NCBI GenBank assembly: GCA_965261065.1
Contig: OZ253444.1
Span: 6,510,001 to 6,574,000 of the forward strand
Length of the DNA stretch: 64,000 nt
Direction of reading: 5' to 3'
DNA from: JAKZVK01 sp965261065
GTDB lineage: Bacteria; Acidobacteriota; Terriglobia; Bryobacterales; UBA6623
Part shown: positions 27,229-35,563 of the stretch, piece after piece
Position numbering within the stretch: the first letter of the stretch is position 1
Layout: each line of letters opens with the position of its first letter
The notes under the pieces: generated by a model
What the model saw: the letters and a program-made list of their open reading frames with translations, nothing else
The model's database searches: none
What the model was told of the DNA's origin: nothing
Position numbers and translations under genes: made by a program

Positions 27229-28617
27229 CTAGCGTGCTGAGCTCATTTGCTTTTCTTGCAACGGTACGGGGACGAATTCCTTCCTTAATGCGCCCGTGGC
27301 GGGGTCGAAAAGTCGAATGCGTCCGTCGAACCCGGCCGCGAGCAGTTCCTTCCCGTCAGGCCGGAAGGCCAAGACGAACGTGCCTGCCGCGGGAACCTCG
27401 CAGGTCGCCACCCGATCGCCCGTTTCCGTGTTGTAGATCGGCACTTCTTCGGCAATGCCGCCGATCGCGGCGCGGCTGCCGTCGGCGTTGAAGGCCAGCG
27501 CGTGAATCGGCCCCGGGAGTTCGTCGAACTTGCGAACCAAGGTCGAATCGTCGGCGATCTTGAGTGCGCGCGGCCGGTCCATCATGTAGAGGTAGGGCAC
27601 ACGATCGCTGCCTCCGATGAGAACGTGGTCCCGCCGGGGGTGGCGCGCGATGGCGAAGAGTTGCTCGCGCAGGAAATTGACGTTTTCAATAAACGCACCA
27701 CTCACGGCGTCGGCGAGCTTGGCGGCACGGTCTCGACCGACGGTGACGATGCGCTTGCCGTCGACGTCAAAGACACTGTCGAGCACCCAGTCTTCGTGGT
27801 AGCCGGCTTTGAACATCTCTTTCCCGGTCCCCACCTCGATCACACGAACGCTGTTGTCGGCCCCGCCGATCGCGACGAGCTTGCCGTCCGGCGAGAGCGC
27901 ACCGCCAAAGAGGGTGTCGTTGGTGATCATCAGCGAGCGCACCTGCTTCTTCGATGCTACGTCCCAAACCTGGATCTCGCCGAAGCGCGCCGGGGTCCCG
28001 CCGACGGCGACCAGGGTCTTGCCGTCAGAGGTGAACTCGATGGAATGGATGCGGTCGGAGCGGCCCAGTAGGCGTGCTTCGATCGTTGATCCATCGGCAC
28101 TGTGGAAGAGAATCTCGCGGTAGCCCCCGACCGCCAGCACAGCGCCGTCGGGCGAGTAGGCCGCGGCGGTAACGACCGGCGGTAGATTGTACGTGGGCGG
28201 CTCGGTTGGCACTTCGGGCGCGCGGGTCGACGCGGGCGTGTCATCGTCGGCACCGGCTTTGACCCAGCGGCGGAAGAGATCGATTTCGGCGTCGGCCAGC
28301 GGGTCCTGCCCCATCGGCATGCGCGGTTCCTGCTTGCCGGTCAGGCGCGCCACGAGCGAGCTGTCGTCGGGCGAGGCGGTGTTGAAGACGGGGCCTTTCA
28401 GGCCGCCGGCTTTGATGGCCTCGTGCGTCGTCAGGTCGAGCCCGCCCATCTTGTTGGCGGGCTGGTGGCAGCCCTGGCAGGACCGCTGAATGACCGGACG
28501 GACATCGTTGTAGTAGCTGACGGCGGCGTCCTCGGCTTGGAGGGTCGCGGTTGTGAGCAGGGCGGCTGCGGCAAGTGCCGCCAGCGTCGGGAGTTGCGGC
28601 GCGGTTTTCCGTGTCAT
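27229..28617 (-). CDS. exported cytochrome-domain WD40 protein
   Basis: A 462-residue exported protein. A planctomycete-type cytochrome domain with heme motif CQGCH (SCQGCHQPANKMGGLDL) at about residues 45-62 is followed by a propeller of WD40-type repeats (AYSPDGAVLAVGGYREILFH, GEIQVWDVASKKQVRSL, FRPDGKELLAAGFDGRIRLF). It probably starts transcription of the three-gene set. Start chosen at 28617 because it gives a compact signal peptide (MTRKTAPQLPTLAALAAAAL); an ATG at 28653 with a GGGA upstream is an alternative. Confidence 0.87.
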   Translation of the reverse strand: MTRKTAPQLPTLAALAAAALLTTATLQAEDAAVSYYNDVRPVIQRSCQGCHQPANKMGGLDLTTHEAIKAGGLKGPVFNTASPDDSSLVARLTGKQEPRMPMGQDPLADAEIDLFRRWVKAGADDDTPASTRAPEVPTEPPTYNLPPVVTAAAYSPDGAVLAVGGYREILFHSADGSTIEARLLGRSDRIHSIEFTSDGKTLVAVGGTPARFGEIQVWDVASKKQVRSLMITNDTLFGGALSPDGKLVAIGGADNSVRVIEVGTGKEMFKAGYHEDWVLDSVFDVDGKRIVTVGRDRAAKLADAVSGAFIENVNFLREQLFAIARHPRRDHVLIGGSDRVPYLYMMDRPRALKIADDSTLVRKFDELPGPIHALAFNADGSRAAIGGIAEEVPIYNTETGDRVATCEVPAAGTFVLAFRPDGKELLAAGFDGRIRLFDPATGALRKEFVPVPLQEKQMSSAR

Positions 28618-28689
28618 ACGGGTACCCGGATGGGATTCAGTTGGCTTTTGCATTATATCCCGAGGCTGGGGTGGGTTGAGCGGCCGGAC

Positions 28690-29174
28690 CGCGGACTTCG
28701 GGGCTGTGAAAAAATGCCGGGGACAATCAGCCGCGGCCTGATCAAACCATTGGGTTGAGCGGTAGCCGGCATCCGAATCAGGTTTCACGCCACCACAGGA
28801 GTTCTCGGCGCGAATCCGCGCGAACCCAAGAAGCCGAGCCCCGAACGCAAGTGACGGGTCAATGCGGCCGGTTCGATAGGTAACCCCGGACCCTTGGCCG
28901 AAGCACCAAAACCTCAAACGCCCCGTACCGGGGCTGGAGATCGTTTGACGGCTTCTTCCCACGACTTGCGTCGTGGGCTACTTTCCATCGCCCCGTACCG
29001 GGGCTTGGCTTCGTGGTTGGCGGCACCGGGTTGCGCCCAGAAGGAACCGCGGGTTCCCACCCGCGGCTCGGTTGTGTCGTTGGATGCCTCAACTTGCACG
29101 ATGAGTTGCCGCGAGGCTCCCAGCAGTGTCAACCGTGGACTCCCCGATTTTTTCACAGCCCCTTCCGTCCGCGG
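28690..29174. repeat. inverted-repeat-bounded composite unit 2
   Basis: The gap between the cytochrome-WD40 gene and the SDR gene is filled by a unit whose ends are inverted copies: CCGCGGAC plus GGGGCTGTGAAAAAAT (28690-28715) and their complement (29147-29174). Inside are a segment shared inverted with unit 1 (about 28808-28860), GCCCCGTACCGGGGC and CCCACGAC/GTCGTGGG hairpins (28914-29066, recurring at 37238-37382), a CCGCGGGT/ACCCGCGG hairpin, and a 96-bp segment (29067-29162) that recurs at 38961-39056. No gene is present. Confidence 0.75.
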
Positions 29175-29205
29175 CTCTGACCCCTATGGTCGAGGCTTCC
29201 ATTCG

Positions 29206-29949
29206 CTATGGTTTGCGCGGCGGTTGGCTCGGGCGCATCTCGACGCGGCTGATCAGGCTGCGCGATGGCGTCAGCAAGAGATGGACGACGGTGTCGCCGA
29301 TGTGTTCGGGGGCGATCTTCCAGTCGGCGGGCGGGGCGTCGGGACTCGAGAACCTCGTGTCGACGCTGCCTGGCATGATCGTGCTTACGCGGATGTTGTC
29401 ATGGCGCAGGTCGAGCATGGCGGCCTCGGTGAATCCGGCCAGGCCGAACTTCGAAGCGTTGTAAGCGGACCCGCCCGCGAAGACGTGCTTGCCGGCGAGG
29501 CTGTCGATGTTGATGATGAACCCTCCGCCGCCGGCTCGCATAAGAGGAACCGCCTCGTGACAACAGTAGAACGGGCCGTTGAGGTTGGTCTCGATGATCG
29601 TCCGCCACTGCTCAGGCGTCATCTCGTCGACGGGAGCCGTGCCCCCGACGCCGGCGTTATTGACCAAGACATCGAGACGGCCGAAGGTCTCGCGGACGAA
29701 CCCGAAGAGCTTCTCGACGTCCTCGAATCGCCTCACGTCGCAGACCCGGCCTTCGACCCGGCCTCCGGCGCTGCCTCCGGAGTGGACGTGCGGCTTCATC
29801 CGTCCCACAGCCTGCTCAACACTGGAAGCGTCACGGCCGCAAATCACGACCGACGCTCCTTGCTCCAGCAGCGCCTGGGCGACGGCTGCGCCAATCCCGC
29901 GCGTGCCTCCGGTGACGACTGCAACCTGCTCTGCAAGTTCCGTGCTCAT
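29206..29949 (-). CDS. short-chain dehydrogenase/reductase
   Basis: A 247-residue SDR enzyme of the classical group: the cofactor loop VVTGGTRGIGAAVAQAL (TGxxxGxG) at about residues 11-27, NNAG at about 91-94 and the catalytic SAYNASK (YxxxK) near residue 164. Closest in style to FabG-like 3-oxoacyl-ACP reductases, but substrate cannot be inferred. The C-terminus (TPSRSLISRVEMRPSQPPRK) is typical. Monocistronic, divergent from the GAF-like gene. Confidence 0.88.
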   Translation of the reverse strand: MSTELAEQVAVVTGGTRGIGAAVAQALLEQGASVVICGRDASSVEQAVGRMKPHVHSGGSAGGRVEGRVCDVRRFEDVEKLFGFVRETFGRLDVLVNNAGVGGTAPVDEMTPEQWRTIIETNLNGPFYCCHEAVPLMRAGGGGFIINIDSLAGKHVFAGGSAYNASKFGLAGFTEAAMLDLRHDNIRVSTIMPGSVDTRFSSPDAPPADWKIAPEHIGDTVVHLLLTPSRSLISRVEMRPSQPPRKP

Positions 29950-30071
29950 GCGTTACCCACCTCGTCCAAGCCTGCTTGGGTTCCGCCTACCCTACGCTAC
30001 AATAACAATCGTTCGCGCCCCAGTGAACCGGAACGGGGAACCGGAACGGGGCGCCGGCAGGGGCAAACGGC

Positions 30072-30755
30072 ATGCAGCAAGACCTGGAGTCGAGGATTCA
30101 ATCGGTCGTCGAATACGTTCTGACGGGCCGGATGGACGAAATGCGGCGTGAGCTGACTGAGCGCCTGAGGGATGAGTGCGAAACGGTGGTGCAGGCTCAG
30201 CTCGACGAGCACGGGTCCGAGTCTGGGCGCGAGGCACGCCGCCAGACAGCGGAAAACCTCGCCGACGGGATGCGGCGGATTCGCGTGGAAGACTCTGTCA
30301 CCGGGATCGCCGGGGCACTGGTCGATACCGCTGCCGGGTTCGCCGGGCGTTGCGCGTTGTTCATCCACAAGGGCGACCGGCTGCTGGGCTTCCGGATGTC
30401 GGGCGGAGGCGAAGAGCGGTCGTCGTTTGAAAGCGTTGAGGTGCCGCTGGTGGACGCCGCGGCGCTGGCCCACGCGGTCGAGACGCGCGATGCGGTCGTG
30501 GCGGGAGGTAATCCCAGCGACTTGTCAGAGGACGTCGTCGCTTTGTTCGGGCTCAAGGCCGACGATCGCGTTTACTTGTTTCCCATCGTGCTGCGCGACA
30601 AAGTGCTGGCGGTGTTGTACGCAGACGGGGGCGAGTCAGGACGGGACGTCGAGCGGGCGGCGATCGAGACGCTGACGTCGGTGACCGAGGCTTGGCTCGA
30701 GGCGGTGGGGACTCGCAAGAAGCCTGCCGTCGAGCGGCAGGAAGCCGCAGTTTAA
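30072..30755 (+). CDS. GAF-like sensory protein
   Basis: A 227-residue soluble protein. A helical N-terminus (about 1-70) precedes a GAF-like alpha/beta domain (GRCALFIHKGDRLLGFRMSG, FPIVLRDKVLAVLYADGGES). The VLYADG ending strand is characteristic of GAF domains in acidobacterial proteins that follow regulatory helices. No output domain is attached, so it may sense a signal and act on a partner. Upstream is a short direct repeat of GAACCGGAACGGGG. Confidence 0.6.
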   Translation: MQQDLESRIQSVVEYVLTGRMDEMRRELTERLRDECETVVQAQLDEHGSESGREARRQTAENLADGMRRIRVEDSVTGIAGALVDTAAGFAGRCALFIHKGDRLLGFRMSGGGEERSSFESVEVPLVDAAALAHAVETRDAVVAGGNPSDLSEDVVALFGLKADDRVYLFPIVLRDKVLAVLYADGGESGRDVERAAIETLTSVTEAWLEAVGTRKKPAVERQEAAV

Positions 30756-30878
30756 CGTTACGGTTCGAGCCCGGGGCGCAGACTCTACGACACTGGGGCG
30801 ACTCCCGGGGCGGGTTGCCGTGCGCCGCCGCCGCTGAGAGACTACGATGTAGGTGTTAGCTATTCCCGCCTTCGCACT

Positions 30879-33065
30879 GTGATTGCCCGTCCGACAGCCT
30901 CAGCCGTTGGTCTGCTCGTCGTCCTCTTCGTTTGGACTCAGGGCGGACGCAGCGCCGTTCCGGCCGAACTCCAAAAACTAAGCCGCGATTACCTCAAGTC
31001 AGGTAAGGTCGCCGACCGCAAGCCCTTGGCGTCCTACGTGGGCAAAGCCAAGTCCGCCGAGAGCCGTGCCTTGGCCCGTTTCGCGCTCGGGATGGCCGAT
31101 TACGAAGCCGGCTCATTCAAGACCGCCGCGGCAGAGCTGAAGCGCGCGCGCGCCGATGCCGGCCCCCTGGAAGACTACGCGCGGTACTTCCACGCACGGG
31201 CGCTGGTTGGAGATGAGGAACACGGCGCGGCCGCCGACGCGCTGGCGGACTTCCCAAGACGTTTCCCCAAGAGCCGGCTCGTGCCCCACGCGGCGCGGCT
31301 ACGCATCGAGAGTCTGATGCGGGCCGAGCGTGTGGCCGAAGCCCGCAAGTTGCTGCAGTCTAAGTCGGCGCTGCCGGAGCCGGTGCGGCTCTACCTGCTG
31401 GCGCGGACGCAAGTTCTCGAGGGGAACCGCTTGCAGGCAGTCGAAACCTATCGGCGCGTCTACTACAAGTACCCGCTGAGCGGCCAAGCGGACGAGTCGG
31501 AAAAGGCGCTCAATACGTTGCGGCGTTCGTTGGGCAAGCGCTATCCCTCGGCTCCATCAACGTGGCGTTTGGAGCGCGCGGATGTGCTTTACAAGGCCCG
31601 TCAATACGCCGAGGCCTCACGGGAGTACCGGCGCGCGCTCGACGGGCTGCGCGGGACCGACCTCGACCACGCCAACGTGCGTGCCGGCGCGGCCGACTAC
31701 CGTCGTCTGCGCACGACCGTGGCGTACAACTGGCTTTCCAAGCTGAAGGTGAAGACGCCTTCGGCCGACGCCGAGCGGATCTACTACCTCGGCGAGTGCG
31801 CGCGGCGGAAGTCACGGCGCAAGGAGTTCGCCGCCCGCGCCGAGGAGTTGGACCGCAAATATCCGAAGTCGCCGTGGTACGAAGAGGCCCTGTTTTCGCT
31901 GGGCAACCACTACCTCCTCGATAACGAGACTCGTCTCTATCGAAACTACTACGAACGCGCGGCCCGCGCGTTCCCTAAGGGTCAGTATGCCGCGCGTGCC
32001 CACTGGAAGGTCTGCTGGCGGGCGTATGCTGACTCCGATCCAAGGTGCGAGGCGTTGCTCGAGGAGCACCTCCGTCTCTATGCGGATTCCGCGACCGCCG
32101 CCGCCGCGATCTACTTTCTGGGCCGGCGGGCGGAGAAAGCGCGCGACACGTCCGAGGCCAAGACGCTCTATCGCGAACTAGCGCGGCTGTTCCCGCACTA
32201 CTACTACGCCTACCGCGGCCGGGTTCGGTTGAGGAAGCTGGGCGGCGCGACGAGCCAGGGGGCGGCCCCCGCTTTTCTGCAGGGCATTCCTGGCCCGCGA
32301 TCGACGGCCGCCGTGCCGTCACGGCAGTCGCTTCAGTTACTCGAACGCGGACGGCTGCTCTACCAACTGGGCCTCGACGATCTGTCGGAACGCGAGCTGC
32401 GCACGGGCGATTACCGCCGCCCCGACGCCTACTGGATCGGCCTCGAACTGGCGAAGCAGACCTCCGAGCAAGGCCGCTACCATCAGGGCCTTCGCTACAT
32501 GAAGCGCTACGGGTTCGGCTATCTACGGCTGCCGATTGGAGCCATGCCGCGTGAGTACTGGGAGCGGCTATTCCCCCTGCCCTACTCCCGGCAGATCCGA
32601 GCTCGCGCGAAACCCCACCGGCTCGACCCTCATCTGGTGGCGGGCCTGATCCGCCAGGAGTCGGAGTTCAACGCCGGGGCCAAATCACGGGCGGGCGCGC
32701 TGGGGCTGATGCAAATCTTGCCGAGTACCGGGCGATCGCTGGCCCGGCGGGTGGGCATCAAGGGCTTTGCCACCCGGCAACTCTATAATCCGGATCTCAG
32801 TCTTCGCCTTGGCACATTGCACTTCCGCGGTGTGCTCAAGCAGTTCGACGGACAACTCGAGTACTCGTTGGCGGCCTACAACGCCGGGGAGCGCCGGGTC
32901 GAGAAATGGATGACCTGGGGCGACTTCAGCGAGCCTGAGGTGTTTGTCGAGACGATCCCGTTCACTGAGACTCGCGGGTACGTGCAGGCTGTGTTGCGCA
33001 ATGCGGATGTCTACCGGCGCCTCTACGGCAACGCCCGACAGAATTCGGACTCAGCAGGAGAATGA
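30879..33065 (+). CDS. Slt70-like lytic transglycosylase
   Basis: A 728-residue periplasmic enzyme that cleaves the peptidoglycan glycan strand between MurNAc and GlcNAc. A signal-like N-terminus precedes some 500 residues of helical TPR-like repeats forming the doughnut domain, then the catalytic domain with RQESEFN (Glu about 594), GALGLMQILPSTG and YSLAAYNAGERRVEKW. Start is a GTG at 30879 without a clear ribosome binding site. The domain order and length match soluble lytic transglycosylases. Confidence 0.9.
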   Translation: MIARPTASAVGLLVVLFVWTQGGRSAVPAELQKLSRDYLKSGKVADRKPLASYVGKAKSAESRALARFALGMADYEAGSFKTAAAELKRARADAGPLEDYARYFHARALVGDEEHGAAADALADFPRRFPKSRLVPHAARLRIESLMRAERVAEARKLLQSKSALPEPVRLYLLARTQVLEGNRLQAVETYRRVYYKYPLSGQADESEKALNTLRRSLGKRYPSAPSTWRLERADVLYKARQYAEASREYRRALDGLRGTDLDHANVRAGAADYRRLRTTVAYNWLSKLKVKTPSADAERIYYLGECARRKSRRKEFAARAEELDRKYPKSPWYEEALFSLGNHYLLDNETRLYRNYYERAARAFPKGQYAARAHWKVCWRAYADSDPRCEALLEEHLRLYADSATAAAAIYFLGRRAEKARDTSEAKTLYRELARLFPHYYYAYRGRVRLRKLGGATSQGAAPAFLQGIPGPRSTAAVPSRQSLQLLERGRLLYQLGLDDLSERELRTGDYRRPDAYWIGLELAKQTSEQGRYHQGLRYMKRYGFGYLRLPIGAMPREYWERLFPLPYSRQIRARAKPHRLDPHLVAGLIRQESEFNAGAKSRAGALGLMQILPSTGRSLARRVGIKGFATRQLYNPDLSLRLGTLHFRGVLKQFDGQLEYSLAAYNAGERRVEKWMTWGDFSEPEVFVETIPFTETRGYVQAVLRNADVYRRLYGNARQNSDSAGE

Positions 33066-33110
33066 AATCGCGCCGGGCGCGACCCGATTCCCAGAGCGCG
33101 GGCTGCGAGG

Positions 33111-33377
33111 TTAAGACCCGCCTCCCTGGCCAGCCCCGGCACCCTTGGACCGCCATCTCTCTTCGCGGGTAGCTGGCTTTGACGGATCATTCGGAGCCGC
33201 GCCGCGTCCAGCAATGACGGTTTCGGCCGGCGTCAGATCCACGTTGCCGACATACTCCACGAACCGATCCGCTAGGCTCGGCCTGATGCGCCGTCCAACG
33301 ACTAGAGCAATGAGTACGACGACGACGCCGTACACAGAGGGCGCCCACTCGCCCCACTCAGTAATGATCTCCGCCAC
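33111..33377 (-). CDS. small single-span membrane protein
   Basis: 88 residues, starting at a GTG with GGAGG seven bases upstream (start chosen on that basis). One membrane helix (SVYGVVVVLIALVVGRR) is followed by a charged cytoplasmic segment and a low-complexity tail (GAGAGQGGGS). It follows the amber-containing membrane gene at 33420-33767 by 42 bp. The two look like a pair, possibly phage- or surface-related. Not recognised. Confidence 0.6.
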   Translation of the reverse strand: MAEIITEWGEWAPSVYGVVVVLIALVVGRRIRPSLADRFVEYVGNVDLTPAETVIAGRGAAPNDPSKPATREERWRSKGAGAGQGGGS

Positions 33378-33419
33378 TCAAACCTCCAATAGTCTAATCG
33401 ACCCTCGCCACACAGAGTC

Positions 33420-33767
33420 TTAGTCATTCTTAGGCTTCACTCGGGCAATAGCCTCCGTGATGAGCGGGGCTGCGGCTCCAACTACGACTGCGGCCCAGAT
33501 GTCTTTTCTTGTCTATGCTACTGCCAACCCACCCGCCACGGTCGCCACCAGCACACGCACAACCCAGAAACCAACCTTTCGATATCGACGAGGCAGCCTG
33601 TCCTGATCGAGCAGGTAGAGTCGATAAAGCGTCACAATCTCAACGGCATAGCTTGCTAGGAATCCATAAAGGAAGGTCTGTACCGCGGGTTCGATCGAAG
33701 GCATCGGACGCGACCGTGATCCTGCGCCCACGGTGGTACCAAACCAGATCCGTCCGGTTGGCTGCAT
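33420..33767 (-). pseudogene. small membrane protein with in-frame TAG
   Basis: The frame encodes QTFLYGFLASYAVEIVTLYR and YRKVGFWVVRVLVATVAGGL, two membrane helices, then AVA-stop at 33513-33515. The same frame continues TRKDIWAAVVVGAAAPLITE AIARVKPKND to a TAA at 33420. The continuation forms a third hydrophobic helix in sequence with the first two, so the TAG looks like a nonsense codon inside the gene. The start is either the ATG at 33767, with AGGAG upstream, or the one at 33704. Unknown function. Confidence 0.55.
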
Positions 33768-33985
33768 CGCCCGTTGCTCCTCTCCTTCACCGTAAGTATA
33801 AGCGTCGCGCCGCCGCCCCACGCCGTCGAAGAGACTTAACTGCATGAAAACAAAGGGGCCAAGAATCTCACTCTTCTGTGACCGGTAAGACGAGATGATC
33901 GTTGCCGTGCACAAGCGCCCTCAAGTCTCCCTACGTAACGGCTTGTCTCGCAATCCGTCATAATCGGGAGAAGGACGTAAAGGAT

Positions 33986-35563
33986 ATGAAACGAATCCTA
34001 TTTGGCCGATCCGTCGCCGGTCTTCTTCTCATTGTGTCTTGGCTGCCCGCAGCCCTCGCCCAGAAGGTCGAGCCCCAGGTCCATCTGCTCGACAACGGGA
34101 TGAAGTTGCTACTGCTGCCCCGCAAGGGCGACCCGAACATCTCGACCGGTTGGGTCGCCAAGGTGGGCTCGGTGAATGAGCGGCCCGGCATCACCGGGGT
34201 GGCTCATCTTTTCGAACACATGATGTTCAAAGGCACCCATACGCTGGGCACCAAGGACATCGACAAGGACCTGGCGACCATCGAGAAGCTCGACGCCCTC
34301 AAGGCCAAGTTGCGGAAAGAAGAGGAAGCGCTGATCGAGAGGCACCGCCGCGGACTGATCGACGATCCCAAGGACTCGAAGAACCGCACCGACAACCACA
34401 ATCAGCTTCTCAAGGAGTTCGGCGAACTCCTGAAGCAACAGCGCGAGTTGATCGAGAAGGACGAGTTTGACCGCATCTACCGGCTCAACGGCGGCTCGGG
34501 GATGAACGCCGGCACGACGCAAGATTTCACCGTTTATTTCGTGAACGTGCCCGCGAACAAACTGGAGCTTTGGTTCTGGATGGAGTCGGACCGGCTTTCC
34601 AATCCGGTTTTTCGAGAGTTCTACGCCGAGCGGGACGTGGTCCACGAAGAGCGCCGCCTGCGGGTCGACTCGACCCCGACGGGCAAGCTCGACGAGCAGT
34701 TCGACACCCTATTCTGGCAATCGTCGCCCTACAACTGGCCCGTCATCGGCTGGCCCAGCGATTTGGAAGGCATCACACGGGAAGAGGCGCTGTCGTTCTT
34801 TGGCACCAACTACGCGCCGAACAACCTCACGGCGGCGCTGGTCGGTGATTTCGACCCCAAGCGGGCTATCGAGTTGGGCGAGCGGTACTTCGGGCGGCTC
34901 AAGCGCGGGAACAAGGAGCCCGAGACGGTACGGACGCGCGAAGTCGAGCAGCAGGCCGAGAAGCGCATGATCGGCTACGCCGATACGCGGCCGACGGCGA
35001 AAATTCGCTACCACACCGTCGCCGACGCCCATCGTGACGAGCCGGCGCTTCTTGTTCTCGCGGGCCTGCTCAACGGGCGCACGGGGCGGCTCTACAAGTC
35101 GCTGGTACTCGAGCAGCAGGTCGCAACGAACGCCGGAGCCGGCGTGAATGGGCTGAAGTACGACGGTTTCTTCGAGCTATCGGGCGTGGCGCGCGAAGGG
35201 CATAAGCCCGAGGACGTCGAGCAGGCGCTCTACAAAGAGATGGACGTGCTGCGGGAACAACTCGCCGGCGAGCGGGAATTGCAGAAGGTCAAGAACCAGC
35301 AGCTTGCCTCCGACTTCCGGCGGCTGCGGTCGAAAACAAGTTTGATGTTCCAGTTGCTGATCTACGATGCGCTGGGCGATTGGGAGAACGTCAACAAGTT
35401 CTCCGACCGCATCCAAGCCGTCACCGCGGAAGATGTGCAGCGCGTGGTGAAGAAGTACTTCAAGCCGGAGAACCGTAGCGTCGCCATCTACAACACGAAA
35501 GAGGGAGGCGGGGCCCGGCCCGGGCCGCCCGGCCGCCCGAGACCACCGGGAGGGGCGCGATGA
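33986..35563 (+). CDS. M16 zinc peptidase, catalytic subunit
   Basis: A 525-residue exported M16-family peptidase. After a signal peptide (GLLLIVSWLPAALAQ) the inverted zinc site HLFEH lies at residues 74-78 and the third ligand is probably Glu in VVHEERR near residue 221. About 70 residues of charged helix (KLDALKAKLRKEEEALIER and on) are inserted between, longer than in typical M16 enzymes. A Gly/Pro-rich tail ends the protein. It overlaps the next gene by four bases (ATGA), so the pair is translated together and probably forms a heterodimer. ATG at 33986 has AAAGGA close upstream. Confidence 0.9.
   Translation: MKRILFGRSVAGLLLIVSWLPAALAQKVEPQVHLLDNGMKLLLLPRKGDPNISTGWVAKVGSVNERPGITGVAHLFEHMMFKGTHTLGTKDIDKDLATIEKLDALKAKLRKEEEALIERHRRGLIDDPKDSKNRTDNHNQLLKEFGELLKQQRELIEKDEFDRIYRLNGGSGMNAGTTQDFTVYFVNVPANKLELWFWMESDRLSNPVFREFYAERDVVHEERRLRVDSTPTGKLDEQFDTLFWQSSPYNWPVIGWPSDLEGITREEALSFFGTNYAPNNLTAALVGDFDPKRAIELGERYFGRLKRGNKEPETVRTREVEQQAEKRMIGYADTRPTAKIRYHTVADAHRDEPALLVLAGLLNGRTGRLYKSLVLEQQVATNAGAGVNGLKYDGFFELSGVAREGHKPEDVEQALYKEMDVLREQLAGERELQKVKNQQLASDFRRLRSKTSLMFQLLIYDALGDWENVNKFSDRIQAVTAEDVQRVVKKYFKPENRSVAIYNTKEGGGARPGPPGRPRPPGGAR

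Noticed and set aside
8035..33515. Reassignment of TAG to an amino acid
   Set aside because: Many intact genes here end in TAG (for example coaX, nadC, YtxH, GntP, SDR), and reading through would extend them all.
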